Below are positions 16,082 through 24,550 of a stretch of DNA of 64,000 nt, one piece after another; the stretch's first letter is position 1; each line of letters begins with the position of its first letter. The notes beneath the pieces were generated by a model. The model saw only the letters and a list, made by a program, of their open reading frames with translations. It had not been told where the DNA came from and did not search any database. Made by a program: the position numbers and the translations under genes. Source of the DNA: Acidimicrobiales bacterium (GTDB taxonomy: Bacteria; Actinomycetota; Acidimicrobiia; Acidimicrobiales; SZUA-35); NCBI GenBank assembly GCA_028285495.1, contig JANQPB010000044.1:124001-188000 (forward strand), read 5' to 3'.

Positions 16082-17679
16082 CGAGCGGGACCGGGGCCCG
16101 ACTGAGCGGCGCGGGGACCACCGGGTCGGCGATCCGCGATCCGGCGGCGAGCGGTGCCGCCGGCGCCCGCACCGGACCGACCGCCGGGTCGGGACGGGCC
16201 GCCAGGGGCACGGCGCTCAACCTGGCCGGCTCGCTGGTCGGCACCGTGCTCGGGTTCGTGACCGTCGGGCTCGTCACCAACCACTGGGGTCCGGACGGGG
16301 CCGGGCTGTTCTTCGCCGCCACCGCTCTGTTCACGCTGGCCGCGAACGGGGTCAGGATGGGCTCGGAGGCCGGCCTCACCACGTTCGTCGCCCGGCTGCG
16401 GGCAGCCGACGACCACGTGTCGGTGCCAACGGTGGTGACCGCGGGGCTGACCACCACCGCCGCCGTGGCCACCGTCGTCGGGGCCGTCGGTCTGCTCGCC
16501 GCGCCCGACCTGGCGGCGTTGATCGCCGATGGCGACGCCGCCCGCCGCGACGCCACCACGATGCTGCAGGTCCTGGCCGTCGCCGTCCCGCTGTTCGCCG
16601 TCACCCAGGCGATGCTCGGTGCCAGCCGGGGCTTCGCCACGATGCGGCCGGCGGTCCTCGCCGGCCAGGTGGTCCGGCCGGGCTCGCAGCTGCTGGCGGT
16701 CGTCGTGGTGATCGTGACCGTCGACGCCCTGCCCGCCCTCGCCTGGGCCTGGGCGGCGGCGAGCGCGGTCACCCTGGCGGCGATCGCAGCCTGGCTCGGG
16801 CCTCGGCTCGCCCGGGTCCGGCGCCGGTACCCGGGTCCCGGCGACCCGGGCGCCGTCACCGCCTACCGCCGGTTCGCCGCCGGCCGGGCCGGGGCCGACC
16901 TCGTGTCGGCGGCGCTCGAGCGACTCGACGTGATCCTCGTCGCGGCCATCCTCGGCCAGTCGGGGGCCGGCCTGTACGGCGCCGCCGGCCGGTTGATCCT
17001 CGCCGGACAGCTCCTGATGATCGCCGGCGCCCAGTCGACGGCTCCGCTGCTGTCGGCCAGCTTCGCCGCCGGGCGGGACGACGACGCCAAGCGCCTCCTC
17101 CAGGTCACGACCGGGTGGAACGTGACGCTGCTGTGGCCGCTGTTCATCGGGCTCGGGTTCGGGGCGCCGACGGCGCTGGCCGCGTTCGGGCCGGACTTCG
17201 CCGACGGCGCGTCGCTCGTCGTCGTGCTGTCGGTGGCGATGCTGGCCATCGTGGCCATCGGCGGCGGCGACACGCTGCTCACCAGCACCGGCGACAGCCT
17301 GGCGTCGCTGCTCAACCACCTCGTCGCCCTCGCGGTGCTGGTGATCGCCGCCGTCACCCTGCTGCCGTCGATCGGTCTCGTCGGCGCCGCCGTTGCCTGG
17401 GCCCTGTCCCGGCTGACCCTGCGGATGCTCGCCACGGCCCGGGTGTGGCGGACCCGCGGCGTGCACGCACTCGGCCGGCCGCTGGCCCTCGCCGCCGGCG
17501 CCGCCGCCGTTGCCTGGGTCCCGACCGGTGCCGCCGCCCTGGCCCTCCTCGGTGACGGGCTCCCTGCGCTCGCCGCCCACGCCGTCGCCGGCGGTGCGCT
17601 GCACCTGGCCATCCTGGTCCGGCTGCGACGGGACCTCGAGCTCGACCGCTTCGTCGCCGTCGTCACCCGCCGCCGCTGA
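16078..17679 (+). CDS. Second Wzx-like flippase (MOP superfamily)
   Basis: A 533-residue protein. The first 45 residues form a Gly/Ala/Ser/Thr-rich cytoplasmic lead. About fourteen helices then start with ALNLAGSLVGTVLGFVTVGL and the family's NHWGPDGAGLFFAATALF. Further features are ASRGFATMRPAVLAGQVVRPG, LERLDVILVAAILGQSGAGLYGAAGRLI and TALAAFGPDFADGASLVVVL. It is a paralogue-type protein of the flippase at 1.4 kb rather than a duplicate, since lengths and loops differ. It is expected to translocate lipid-linked sugar units for the neighbouring polymerase and chain-length protein. ATGA overlap with the polymerase fixes the start. Confidence 0.82.
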   Translation: MTSGTGARLSGAGTTGSAIRDPAASGAAGARTGPTAGSGRAARGTALNLAGSLVGTVLGFVTVGLVTNHWGPDGAGLFFAATALFTLAANGVRMGSEAGLTTFVARLRAADDHVSVPTVVTAGLTTTAAVATVVGAVGLLAAPDLAALIADGDAARRDATTMLQVLAVAVPLFAVTQAMLGASRGFATMRPAVLAGQVVRPGSQLLAVVVVIVTVDALPALAWAWAAASAVTLAAIAAWLGPRLARVRRRYPGPGDPGAVTAYRRFAAGRAGADLVSAALERLDVILVAAILGQSGAGLYGAAGRLILAGQLLMIAGAQSTAPLLSASFAAGRDDDAKRLLQVTTGWNVTLLWPLFIGLGFGAPTALAAFGPDFADGASLVVVLSVAMLAIVAIGGGDTLLTSTGDSLASLLNHLVALAVLVIAAVTLLPSIGLVGAAVAWALSRLTLRMLATARVWRTRGVHALGRPLALAAGAAAVAWVPTGAAALALLGDGLPALAAHAVAGGALHLAILVRLRRDLELDRFVAVVTRRR

Positions 17680-17682
17680 GAC

Positions 17683-17696
17683 GAGCCGGCCGGCTC
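17683..17696. terminator. Small palindromic hairpin between convergent genes
   Basis: GAGCCGGCCGGCTC is a perfect 14-base palindrome that can fold as a 5-bp stem with a 4-base loop, four bases after a stop codon and ahead of the convergent sulfotransferase end. Weak evidence. Confidence 0.3.
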
Positions 17697-17717
17697 CGGG
17701 GACCCGCGGTCGTCGGT

Positions 17718-18641
17718 CTACCCGTTGGCCTCGTCGCTGCCCAGCCAGTCGAACCGCCGGCCGAGCATGGCGTAGAGCCGCTCGTTCGGCTCCCGGTACA
17801 GCTCGATCAGCCGGGCTCGTCTGTCGTGATCCATCGAGCGGTAGGCGTGGCCGTTGCGGTCGTCGCCGGTGTCGAGCGCAACCGGGTCGAGCCCGAGCCA
17901 GTCGGTGACGTCGCCGAGCACCCGATCGGGCCGGCGGTAGAACTCCTCGGACTGGACCACCATCACCCGGTCGCGGTCGTAGTGGCGGAACAGGCGCCCG
18001 AGCTGGTCGGCGTACAGGCCCTTGGCCAGGTACGAGTGGTGCTCGTGGTGATGGCTCCAGTACGACCAGTCCTGCTCCATCCGGTCGATCTCGCCCGCCA
18101 TCCGGTCGTCCTCGGCGGCCAGGGCCTCGGTGAGCGACAGGTCCTCGTGGCCATGGCTGACCGAGTGGTGGTAGTGCGACTCCGCCCGCCGCACCGGGTC
18201 GCGCAGCATCACCATCACCTTCACCTCCGGCAGGGCCTGCGCCATCCGCTCGACGGCGAAGGGGTGGAACAGGTAGTAGGGGCAGGCGTCGAAGGTGAAC
18301 AGGGGCCGCCCGGTCCGGGACTCGACGGAGCGGGCCCACGCCTCGGTCGGGAACTGCGACTGGAACCACTCCCAGCCCCGATGGAAGTTGTACGAGAAGT
18401 AGTGCGATCCCTTGCCCCGGCGTGGCCGCTCGACGTTCGGCAGCCGGTACAGCGCCTCGAACAGGGCCGTCGTGCCGCTGCGCTGGACGCCGGCGAGGAC
18501 GAGATCCGGCAGGACCCGTCGCTCCCACGTCGCCACGGCAACCCGTTCACGGCCCCACTTGCCGCCCTCCTTGAGGTGGCGGAGACCGGAGCGCTCCATC
18601 AGCGGGTGCTGGGAGACGCGGGTGATGATCCGGGTGCTCAT
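17718..18641 (-). CDS. PAPS-dependent sulfotransferase
   Basis: A 307-residue protein. The 5'-phosphosulfate loop is LVLAGVQRSGTTALFEAL and the 3'-phosphate site is VMVMLRDPVRRAESHYHHSVSHG (the R and S that hold PAPS). A middle block, KGSHYFSYNFHRGWEWFQSQFP, resembles the heparan/glycolipid sulfotransferase group ('K E p H f f ... y...y..lFp'). It would move sulfate from PAPS to a sugar hydroxyl. No signal peptide, so the acceptor is made in the cytoplasm. The start ATG at 18641 has AGGAGG upstream and overlaps the stop of the kinase-like gene by ATGA, so the two proteins are made together and probably decorate the same glycan. Confidence 0.82.
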   Translation of the reverse strand: MSTRIITRVSQHPLMERSGLRHLKEGGKWGRERVAVATWERRVLPDLVLAGVQRSGTTALFEALYRLPNVERPRRGKGSHYFSYNFHRGWEWFQSQFPTEAWARSVESRTGRPLFTFDACPYYLFHPFAVERMAQALPEVKVMVMLRDPVRRAESHYHHSVSHGHEDLSLTEALAAEDDRMAGEIDRMEQDWSYWSHHHEHHSYLAKGLYADQLGRLFRHYDRDRVMVVQSEEFYRRPDRVLGDVTDWLGLDPVALDTGDDRNGHAYRSMDHDRRARLIELYREPNERLYAMLGRRFDWLGSDEANG

Positions 18642-20011
18642 CGGTCGACCTCCTGAGGCGACGGCGCCCGGGTCGCGACCGTCGAGGTCGTCCTGGCCTC
18701 GCGGCGGGCCATGGCGGCCAGGCGATCGAGGGCGGCCGGTCCGCTGGTCAGGCGCTCGCTCGGGTAGCCGGCGGCCCGGAGGGCGATGGAACGACGAACC
18801 AGCTCGACCAGGTAGAGCCGCCACACGAGGTTCCGCTCGGCCGGGTCGATCCCGAGCGTGGCGAGGCCCTGGGGGCTGAGCCGGGCCGAGCGGTCGAGGG
18901 CGGCGGCCGGACCGGCGCCCCGCATCTCGGTGGCGACCTGGGTGTGGAAGTGGCAGAGATCGAACCCGACCGGAGCGCCGTCGGCGGCCAGCTCCCAGTC
19001 GATGAGCTGCACGCCGCGGCGGGTCGTCATCAGGTTCCAGGGCGTCAGGTCGCCGTGCCAGGCGCCGACCTCGAGCCTGCGGTCTCCGGCCGCCACCGCG
19101 GTGGCGGCGATGGCGGTCCACTCCCCGTCGGTGGCGTTTGGCCGGACGGCCTCGACCGAGTGCCACCAGATCGACTCGCCCAGCCGAACCCGGCCGGTCG
19201 AGCCGCGACCGGCCACCGCCCGCAGGATCGCCGGCGGTGGCGGGGCGTCGGGCCGGCGGCGGGGCCGGCGGCCGACGTCGACCGGCGAGGCGACGACCAC
19301 CCGACGCCCGCACAGCTCGACGTCGTGCAGCAGCCGCGGCGTGATCAGCGGCGCAACCGCCGGTCGATCGAGCCAGTCGGCCTCGTTGGCCACCAGCGCC
19401 TCGGAGATCGGGCTCCAGGCCACCTTGGCCCAGCCGAGGCAGATCCCGCCCGGGGTCAGCAGCTGGAGGACGGGCTTGCGGTTCGACTTGGGGATCGACA
19501 GCGAGACGGCGACGAGGAGGTCGGGCTCGTCGAGCAGCTCGCCGAGCCACTCGACCACCCCGCGGGTCGCCCCCGGGTCGGCCTCGACCCGGATCCGGTG
19601 GCGGCCGAGAGCCCTGGCCGCGACCCCCGGGACCAGCATCGTCGCCTCGGCCGCCGCGCTCCTCAGCCGGCGGCCGGGGCTGAAGCCGTCGTGGTAGCGA
19701 CGCACGGCCCGCCTGGCCGCGCCGGGAGCTCCGGCCGGGATCAGGATCCGTGGCGCCGTCCCGTCGGGCGAGCCCCACCAGCCGGCGGCCATCGGCCCCG
19801 AACGGCGGCCCGGGACCGCGGCGGCGACGTCGACCGCGGCGGTGCTGGCGGCGCCGAACCGGCCGTCGGCGGCGGCCGGCACCAGCCGGGTCCGGCCGTC
19901 CGGCCACAGGATCGGGGCCAGCCAGGCCAGCGGGTCGGGGGCTCGGTCCTCTGGCTCGGCGTGCAGCACGGATCCACCTGGGGTCGACGGTCTTGGTGTT
20001 CCATCGGCCAC
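18638..20011 (-). CDS. APH-fold kinase (aminoglycoside/choline-kinase-like)
   Basis: A 457-residue protein. The C-terminal half carries the catalytic loop AWHGDLTPWNLMTT (H-G-D-x-x-x-x-N) and the metal site VQLIDWELAADG. The N-terminal lobe has PKSNRKPVLQLLTPGG, which looks like a nucleotide-lobe beta hairpin with its lysine. The N-terminal 150 residues are extra compared with simple APH enzymes. Relatives phosphorylate small hydroxylated substrates, and the pairing with a sulfotransferase in a glycan locus suggests a sugar or lipid-sugar acceptor. This is inference, not antibiotic resistance. Start ATG 20011 with AGGTGG upstream. Overlaps the sulfotransferase start by four bases. Confidence 0.72.
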   Translation of the reverse strand: MADGTPRPSTPGGSVLHAEPEDRAPDPLAWLAPILWPDGRTRLVPAAADGRFGAASTAAVDVAAAVPGRRSGPMAAGWWGSPDGTAPRILIPAGAPGAARRAVRRYHDGFSPGRRLRSAAAEATMLVPGVAARALGRHRIRVEADPGATRGVVEWLGELLDEPDLLVAVSLSIPKSNRKPVLQLLTPGGICLGWAKVAWSPISEALVANEADWLDRPAVAPLITPRLLHDVELCGRRVVVASPVDVGRRPRRRPDAPPPPAILRAVAGRGSTGRVRLGESIWWHSVEAVRPNATDGEWTAIAATAVAAGDRRLEVGAWHGDLTPWNLMTTRRGVQLIDWELAADGAPVGFDLCHFHTQVATEMRGAGPAAALDRSARLSPQGLATLGIDPAERNLVWRLYLVELVRRSIALRAAGYPSERLTSGPAALDRLAAMARREARTTSTVATRAPSPQEVDR

Positions 20012-20122
20012 CTGCGGCCGGCGATTAACCCGCTGCTAACGCCAGCGCCGGACAGTGCCTCCATCGGGGCGACCGGCCCCGGCCCGCCCCCGGCGGCGAC
20101 GGCAACGACACAGGACACGACC

Positions 20123-21064
20123 ATGACCACGCTCCCCGTCGGTTCCCCGACCCCGACCGACACCCCCGTCCCCTTCGACGGCGCCGCCCCGGCGGCGTCG
20201 GGCGCCTGGACCCCGACCCTGGAGGCCGGCCGTCTCACCGTCGCCGACGGCAGCGAACGGCGGTACCTCTTCCTCGCCCCCGACCCCGCCGTGACCGATC
20301 CGGTTCCCCTGATCCTCGTGTTCCACGGCGGCGGTGGCAACTCGACGATCATCGCCAACCAGCTCGGCTTCGACGAGCTGACCGCTCCCCTGCCCGCCCT
20401 CGTCGTGTTCCCCCAGGGCACCGACCTGCCGGGGCCGGAGGTCGAGGGCGTCTGGAACTTCGGCCACTCCTACCTCGGCGGCCAGGTCGGCGCCGACGAC
20501 GTCGGGTTCATCGACGAGCTGCTGATCGAGCTGGCCGGGCGGGCGGCCACCGCCGGGTGGCGCATCGACCAGTCGAGGACCTACGCCTGCGGGTTCTCGG
20601 CCGGCGGCATGATGTCGTACCGGCTGGCGGCCGAGCGATCGCGCGAGCTCGCCGCCATCGCCGTGATCTGCTCGTCGATCGGCGGGGTGGCCGACACCGT
20701 CGACGCCCCCGACCTGGTCCACCTCAACGATCCCGCCATCCACGGTGACCGACCGGTGTCGATCCTGCACCTTCACGGCCTCCTCGACGACGGCGTGCCG
20801 TTCCACGGCGGTCGGGATCCGAGCGACGCCAACCCTCGCTCGGACGTGCCGACGATGGACGCCATGGAGCTCTGGGCGTCACACAACGGGTGCCGTCCGG
20901 TGCCCCGGATCGAGTCGACCCAACACGGCACGCTGCGGACCTGGTCCGGCGGTGACGGCGGCAGCGAGGTGCAGCTGCTGCTCATGCCCGGCCGGGGCCA
21001 CGGCGTCCCGGACTTCGCCCTCGACCGCATCCTCACGTTCTTCGAGGACCACCCGGCCCGATGA
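20123..21064 (+). CDS. Polyhydroxybutyrate-depolymerase/feruloyl-esterase-like alpha/beta hydrolase (LpqC type)
   Basis: A 313-residue hydrolase. LILVFHGGGGNSTIIANQLG forms the oxyanion region, VVFPQGTD follows, and GADDVGFIDELL is the family's 'vDDvgFi' block. TYACGFSAGGMMSYRLAAE contains the nucleophile Ser in G-x-S-x-G. HLHGLLDDGVPFHGG bears the acid region, and the histidine is probably in LMPGRGHGVPDF. It hydrolyses esters such as short polyesters or aryl esters. No export signal is seen from this ATG. The frame stays open upstream without a better start, so secretion cannot be excluded. Divergent from the kinase gene across a 111-base gap. Confidence 0.78.
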   Translation: MTTLPVGSPTPTDTPVPFDGAAPAASGAWTPTLEAGRLTVADGSERRYLFLAPDPAVTDPVPLILVFHGGGGNSTIIANQLGFDELTAPLPALVVFPQGTDLPGPEVEGVWNFGHSYLGGQVGADDVGFIDELLIELAGRAATAGWRIDQSRTYACGFSAGGMMSYRLAAERSRELAAIAVICSSIGGVADTVDAPDLVHLNDPAIHGDRPVSILHLHGLLDDGVPFHGGRDPSDANPRSDVPTMDAMELWASHNGCRPVPRIESTQHGTLRTWSGGDGGSEVQLLLMPGRGHGVPDFALDRILTFFEDHPAR

Positions 21065-21104
21065 GGTCGCCCTGACCGCGGCGTCTGGTCCGGCCGGTCG
21101 ACGG

Positions 21105-21443
21105 TCAGCCGTCGACGACCCGCCCGTCGGCCGTGGCCACGCCCTCGCCGGCGAGGCGGCGGGCCTGTTCGGCCGGGTGGTGCGGGATCAGTCGCCCCGA
21201 GGCGGTGACCACCCGCCACCACGGCAGGCCGTCTATCCGGCGCAGCAGGTTGCCGACGGCCCTGGCCGCACCCGGGTAGCCGGCCTCGGCCGCCACCTCG
21301 CCGTAGGCGAGGACGTCGCCGGGCTCGGTGGCCAGCAGCACGTCGACCACCGCCGCCTCGAACTCGGTCAGCCCGTCTCGGTCGAGCGGCGCCGGATCGG
21401 GTCGGCTCGGGCCGGCGCCGAGCGCCGGCCCGTCAGTCGGCAT
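21105..21443 (-). CDS. MGMT-fold alkyltransferase-like protein (ATL), Trp in place of the active Cys
   Basis: A 112-residue protein with only the C-terminal DNA-binding domain of O6-methylguanine methyltransferases. It shows FEAAVVDVLLATEPGDVLAYGEVAAEAGYPGAARAVGNLLR, the winged-helix with its 'ArgFinger' R, then GLPWWRVVTASGRL where the enzyme would have PCHRV. The cysteine is replaced by tryptophan, so it cannot take up alkyl groups. ATL proteins instead flag alkylated guanine for nucleotide excision repair. Start ATG 21443 lies inside the last codons of the HD gene (11-base overlap), so translation is coupled. Longer upstream starts would add a non-conserved piece. Confidence 0.78.
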   Translation of the reverse strand: MPTDGPALGAGPSRPDPAPLDRDGLTEFEAAVVDVLLATEPGDVLAYGEVAAEAGYPGAARAVGNLLRRIDGLPWWRVVTASGRLIPHHPAEQARRLAGEGVATADGRVVDG

Positions 21444-22239
21444 CGCCCTTGTTCTCGGCCCACCAGTCGTCGAGCCGGGCCCGGATCTCGTCGTCCGGCA
21501 GCACGCCATCGGACCGCTTGATGGCCAGGAGGTGGGTGAGGGCCTCGCCGACGATCGGCCCGCCGCCGATCCCGAGGTGCTCCATCACCTGCTTGCCGTC
21601 GAGCTGGGGCCGCTCGGCCGCCGCCCGGTCCTCGCGGGCCAGCTGGAGGATGCGGGCCTCGAGCTCGTCCATCAGCTCCTGGATCCGCAGCGCCTTCTGG
21701 CGATTGCGGGTGGTGCAGTCGCAGCGGATCAGCTCGTTGAGCAGGCCGAGCAGATGCCCGGCGTCGCGGGCGTAGCGACGGACGGCCGAGTCGGACCAGC
21801 CCTCCGCGTAGCCCTTGAAGCGGCCGGACAGCCGGACCAGCTCGGTCACGTCGGCCACCAACCCCTTGTCGTGGCCGAGCTCCCGCAGCCGGCGACGGGT
21901 CATCTTGGCCCCGACGGCCTCGTGATGACGGAAGGTCACGCCGCCGTGCTCGAACGAGCGGGTGGCCGGCTTGCCGATGTCGTGGAAGAGGGCCGCCAAC
22001 CGCAGCGTGAGGTCGGGCCGGGTCTTGGCCGTCACCGCGATCGTGTGGGCCAGGACGTCCTTGTGACGGTGGATCGGGTCCTGCTCCAGTCGCAGCGCCG
22101 GCAGCTCGGGTACCAGCTCGCCGGCCAGGCCGGTGTCGACCGCCCGCCAGAGCCCGTCGGTCGGGTCCGGCTCGAGCAGGATCGCCGAGAGGCGCTCGCG
22201 TCGCTCGTCTGGATCGAGGGAGGTGGCTGGAGTGGTCAT
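21433..22239 (-). CDS. HD-domain protein equal to the C-terminal half of a CCA tRNA nucleotidyltransferase
   Basis: A 268-residue protein that matches, from residue 10 on, the tail of actinobacterial CCA-adding enzymes. It shows DGLWRAVDTGLAGELVPELP, ALRLEQDPIHRHKDVLAHTI, LRLAALFHDIGKPATRSF (the H-D metal motif), ALTFRHHEAVGAKMTR-type block, DSAVRRYARDAGHLL, RCDCTTRNRQKALRIQ and LDGKQVMEHLGIGGGPIVGEAL. The whole N-terminal nucleotidyltransferase head (the part with the GGxVRD and DxD motifs, about 200 residues) is absent. Upstream DNA codes for an unrelated membrane protein that overlaps by ATGA. It could be a stand-alone HD phosphohydrolase acting on nucleotides or tRNA 3' ends, or half of a split enzyme. 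Confidence 0.8.
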   Translation of the reverse strand: MTTPATSLDPDERRERLSAILLEPDPTDGLWRAVDTGLAGELVPELPALRLEQDPIHRHKDVLAHTIAVTAKTRPDLTLRLAALFHDIGKPATRSFEHGGVTFRHHEAVGAKMTRRRLRELGHDKGLVADVTELVRLSGRFKGYAEGWSDSAVRRYARDAGHLLGLLNELIRCDCTTRNRQKALRIQELMDELEARILQLAREDRAAAERPQLDGKQVMEHLGIGGGPIVGEALTHLLAIKRSDGVLPDDEIRARLDDWWAENKGDAD

Positions 22240-23066
22240 GGCGTCGTCTCGAGGATCCGGATCGGGCCGCGCCCCTCGACGGTGATCCGGCTGGCGGCCG
22301 CCTCGTCCCGGGACACGTCGATGTCGGCCGTGTGGCTCCCCTCAACGCTAACGGCATAGCGGCCCGGTGGCAGCTCGATGGTCACCGGCGCCGGCCCGGC
22401 GACCACGTCGACCCGGTCGGGCCGCTCCCGGAACACCAGGTCGACCTGGCCGTCGACGGTCCGAACGTCGACATCGGCGGCGGCCAGGCCGGTGCCGAGG
22501 ACGTCGCCGCCCTCGGTGACGACGACGAGGGTGCCGGCGGCCGGGCCGACGATGACGTCGTGGTCGCCGGTCGTGCTGGCCCGCACGGCGGCGTCGACGG
22601 CCCCGACGGCCACGGGCCCGGCGTCCGCGGTGACCCGGACCACGACCCCGGCCGGCACGGCGACGACCGACGACGCTCGGCACGGCCACCGGTTGGGGCA
22701 GTCGAGGCCGAGCTCGACGAGCGGGTCGAGCCGGACCGATGGCGCAGCCGAGGCCGACGTCGGCGCAGCGGCCGGTGCCATCGCCAGCTCCGGGCCCCGG
22801 CCGAGCCACGACGCCCGGTAGGTCAGTGTCGCCCGGTCCCCGGCCACGAGCTCGACCGGCCCGGCGGAGGAGTCGATGGCCAGGCCCGCCGGCGGCTCCA
22901 GCTCGACCACCCGCTCGGCGCTCGAGCGACCGATGGCGGTCGCGACCAGGGCCGCGCCGACGACGGCCGGGATCGACAGCAGCACGAGCCGCCGCTTCGA
23001 CAGCGGGGCTCGGGCCGGTTGGATGCGACGGTGGCGGCGGGCACCGTCTCGCTGGTGGCGGCGCAC
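22236..23066 (-). CDS. Single-pass envelope protein with beta-rich exterior domain (DUF4097-like)
   Basis: A 276-residue protein. A basic N terminus (RRHQRDGARRHRR) is followed by one hydrophobic helix (residues about 27-47, LVLLSIPAVVGAALVATAI), so the rest faces outside. The exterior part is made of short beta repeats such as GPVELVAGDRATLTYRASW, VRVTADAGPVAVGAVDAAVR, VRTVDGQVDLVF and GPAPVTIELPPGRYAVSVEG, which resembles the parallel beta-helix DUF4097/adhesin-like fold. Function unknown. GTG start at 23066 has TAGGTT ten bases upstream. It is the first gene of an operon with the HD protein and the ATL protein. Confidence 0.65.
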   Translation of the reverse strand: MRRHQRDGARRHRRIQPARAPLSKRRLVLLSIPAVVGAALVATAIGRSSAERVVELEPPAGLAIDSSAGPVELVAGDRATLTYRASWLGRGPELAMAPAAAPTSASAAPSVRLDPLVELGLDCPNRWPCRASSVVAVPAGVVVRVTADAGPVAVGAVDAAVRASTTGDHDVIVGPAAGTLVVVTEGGDVLGTGLAAADVDVRTVDGQVDLVFRERPDRVDVVAGPAPVTIELPPGRYAVSVEGSHTADIDVSRDEAAASRITVEGRGPIRILETTP

Positions 23067-23207
23067 GGTGGTGCGAACCTAGCAGGCCGCGAACGACCCG
23101 GACGCCGCCGATCGGCGCGGTCGGCGGGAATCTCGCGACAAAGCGCCGTCCCCATCCGTCACTCAGGGGCAAGCAACCGCCGAACCGTCCCGGAGGGGGG
23201 CCTCGTC

Positions 23208-24002
23208 ATGCTCCGCAACCTGCTCACCGCCGTCCACGCCGCCATCGCCGTCGGCTTCATCGCCCTGATCGGCGCCCTCGCCCTCGCCTTCGGCGTGGTC
23301 TCGTTCTCGACACCCTCGCTACCGGACTTCACCGACGTCGAGGTCGACCTGACCCTGCCGGACGAGGCCAGGATCGTCCGCGTCGAGCCCATCCGCCTCG
23401 ACTGCCGGGCCCGGGTCTTCGCCGAGGTGCCCGTCGAGGGTCGCCGCGAGCACCGGGCCTTCGGTCAGGTGTACCGGACCGACCGCATCGAGCTGCGGGC
23501 CTACGGCGACGTCGACACCTGCGTCGACGGCACCGGTACCCGGGTCGACCATCACGACGACGGCACCACCGACATCGTGGTCGACGCCGAGTCGATCGTG
23601 TTCGTCCGGCCCCGGGTCGACGCCGTCCGCACCGCGGCCACCGTCGACGTCGACAAGGACGCCATCGGCAAGCTCGTCGACGCCTTCCCCTGGGTCGACG
23701 ACAACCTCGGTCTGACCCCGGCCGCCTACGCCTACGCCCAGAACGTCATCGGCTCCAGCCGGTGCATGGAGGCCGCCTACGCCGTCACCCAGGACATCCT
23801 GATCGATGCCTACCGCGACCAGGCGATCGAGCAGGGGGTCGACCCCGACCGGCTGTCGGTCGCGATCGAGGGCGAGCCCCGGTTCACCGACCCCGACCCG
23901 GTCGAGCTCGGTGACGTCGAGCTGTGGGCCGGGTCCGACGGGGTGAGCTGTCGGGCCAGCGACGACCTCGGCGGCGGCGGAGCGTCCCGCTCCGACCTGT
24001 AG
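23208..24002 (+). CDS. Membrane-anchored hypothetical protein (possible DUF4230-like exterior domain)
   Basis: A 264-residue protein. Residues 1-35 hold one membrane helix (AAIAVGFIALIGALALAFGVV). The remainder has paired beta segments: RIVRVEPIRLDCRARVFAEV, HRAFGQVYRTDRIELRAYGD, DVDTCVDGTG and DIVVDAESIVFVRPRVDAV, then a helical part around MEAAYAVTQDILIDAYRDQA. The beta-then-helix order and 'VdaesI.v..P' wording recall DUF4230 proteins, but I am not certain. Two cysteines outside could pair. Start ATG 23208 has GGAGGGGGG about 10 bases upstream. It is divergent from the other envelope protein at 23066, so both may be controlled from the same 140-base gap. Confidence 0.6.
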   Translation: MLRNLLTAVHAAIAVGFIALIGALALAFGVVSFSTPSLPDFTDVEVDLTLPDEARIVRVEPIRLDCRARVFAEVPVEGRREHRAFGQVYRTDRIELRAYGDVDTCVDGTGTRVDHHDDGTTDIVVDAESIVFVRPRVDAVRTAATVDVDKDAIGKLVDAFPWVDDNLGLTPAAYAYAQNVIGSSRCMEAAYAVTQDILIDAYRDQAIEQGVDPDRLSVAIEGEPRFTDPDPVELGDVELWAGSDGVSCRASDDLGGGGASRSDL

Positions 24003-24088
24003 CCACTCCTCCAGCGCCGACCGACCAGGGCTGACGGTCGGGCTGGCGTCCCCGGCCCGGTCGGCTCGACCCCGACCGGGCCGTGGAC

Positions 24089-24094
24089 GATACT
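24089..24094 (+). promoter_or_regulatory. Putative -10 element of a leaderless promoter
   Basis: GATACT followed by GCCCTC and the ATG of the rhodanese gene at 24101. Confidence 0.45.
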
Positions 24095-24100
24095 GCCCTC

Positions 24101-24544
24101 ATGTCGCAAGCATCGGAGAACGGACCCCAGGTCACCAGCGTCTGGAGCATGGTCGAGGCGATCAAGGCGGACCTCCAGAACCTCTCGGCCGAGCAGCTCA
24201 AGTCGGAGATCGACGGCGGCGACACGGTCGTGGTCGACATCCGGGATCATCGGGAGCTGTACCTGAAGGGCAAGATCCCGGGTGCGGTCCACGCCCCCAG
24301 GGGCATGCTGGAGTTCTGGATCGACCCGGCCAGCGAGTACTACCGCAACGTCTTCGAGCCGTCGAAGCGGTACGTCCTCTACTGCGCCGGCGGCGGCCGC
24401 TCGGCCCTGGCGGCGAAGGCGATGAAGGACATGGGCTACACCGACGTCGCCCACCTCGAGCCCGGATTCGGTGGCTGGGAGAGCGCCGGTTACGACATCG
24501 AGGACATCAAGGCCGACTCGAAGTGGGTGCCCCGATCCGGGTAG
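24101..24544 (+). CDS. Rhodanese-like sulfurtransferase
   Basis: A 147-residue single-domain rhodanese. LSAEQLKSEIDGGDTVVVDIRDHRELYLKGKIPGAVHAP is the CH2A motif, and YVLYCAGGGRSALAAKAMKDMGY supplies the persulfide-carrying Cys in a six-residue active loop C-A-G-G-G-R-S. FGGWESAGYDIE is the CH2B end. It moves sulfane sulfur between small thiols or proteins in the cytoplasm. A 35-residue N-terminal helix precedes the domain. The ATG at 24101 is preferred because GATACT ends six bases before it; a further start at 24083 would overlap that promoter. Convergent with the protease gene, six bases apart. Confidence 0.85.
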   Translation: MSQASENGPQVTSVWSMVEAIKADLQNLSAEQLKSEIDGGDTVVVDIRDHRELYLKGKIPGAVHAPRGMLEFWIDPASEYYRNVFEPSKRYVLYCAGGGRSALAAKAMKDMGYTDVAHLEPGFGGWESAGYDIEDIKADSKWVPRSG

Positions 24545-24550
24545 GGCCGA

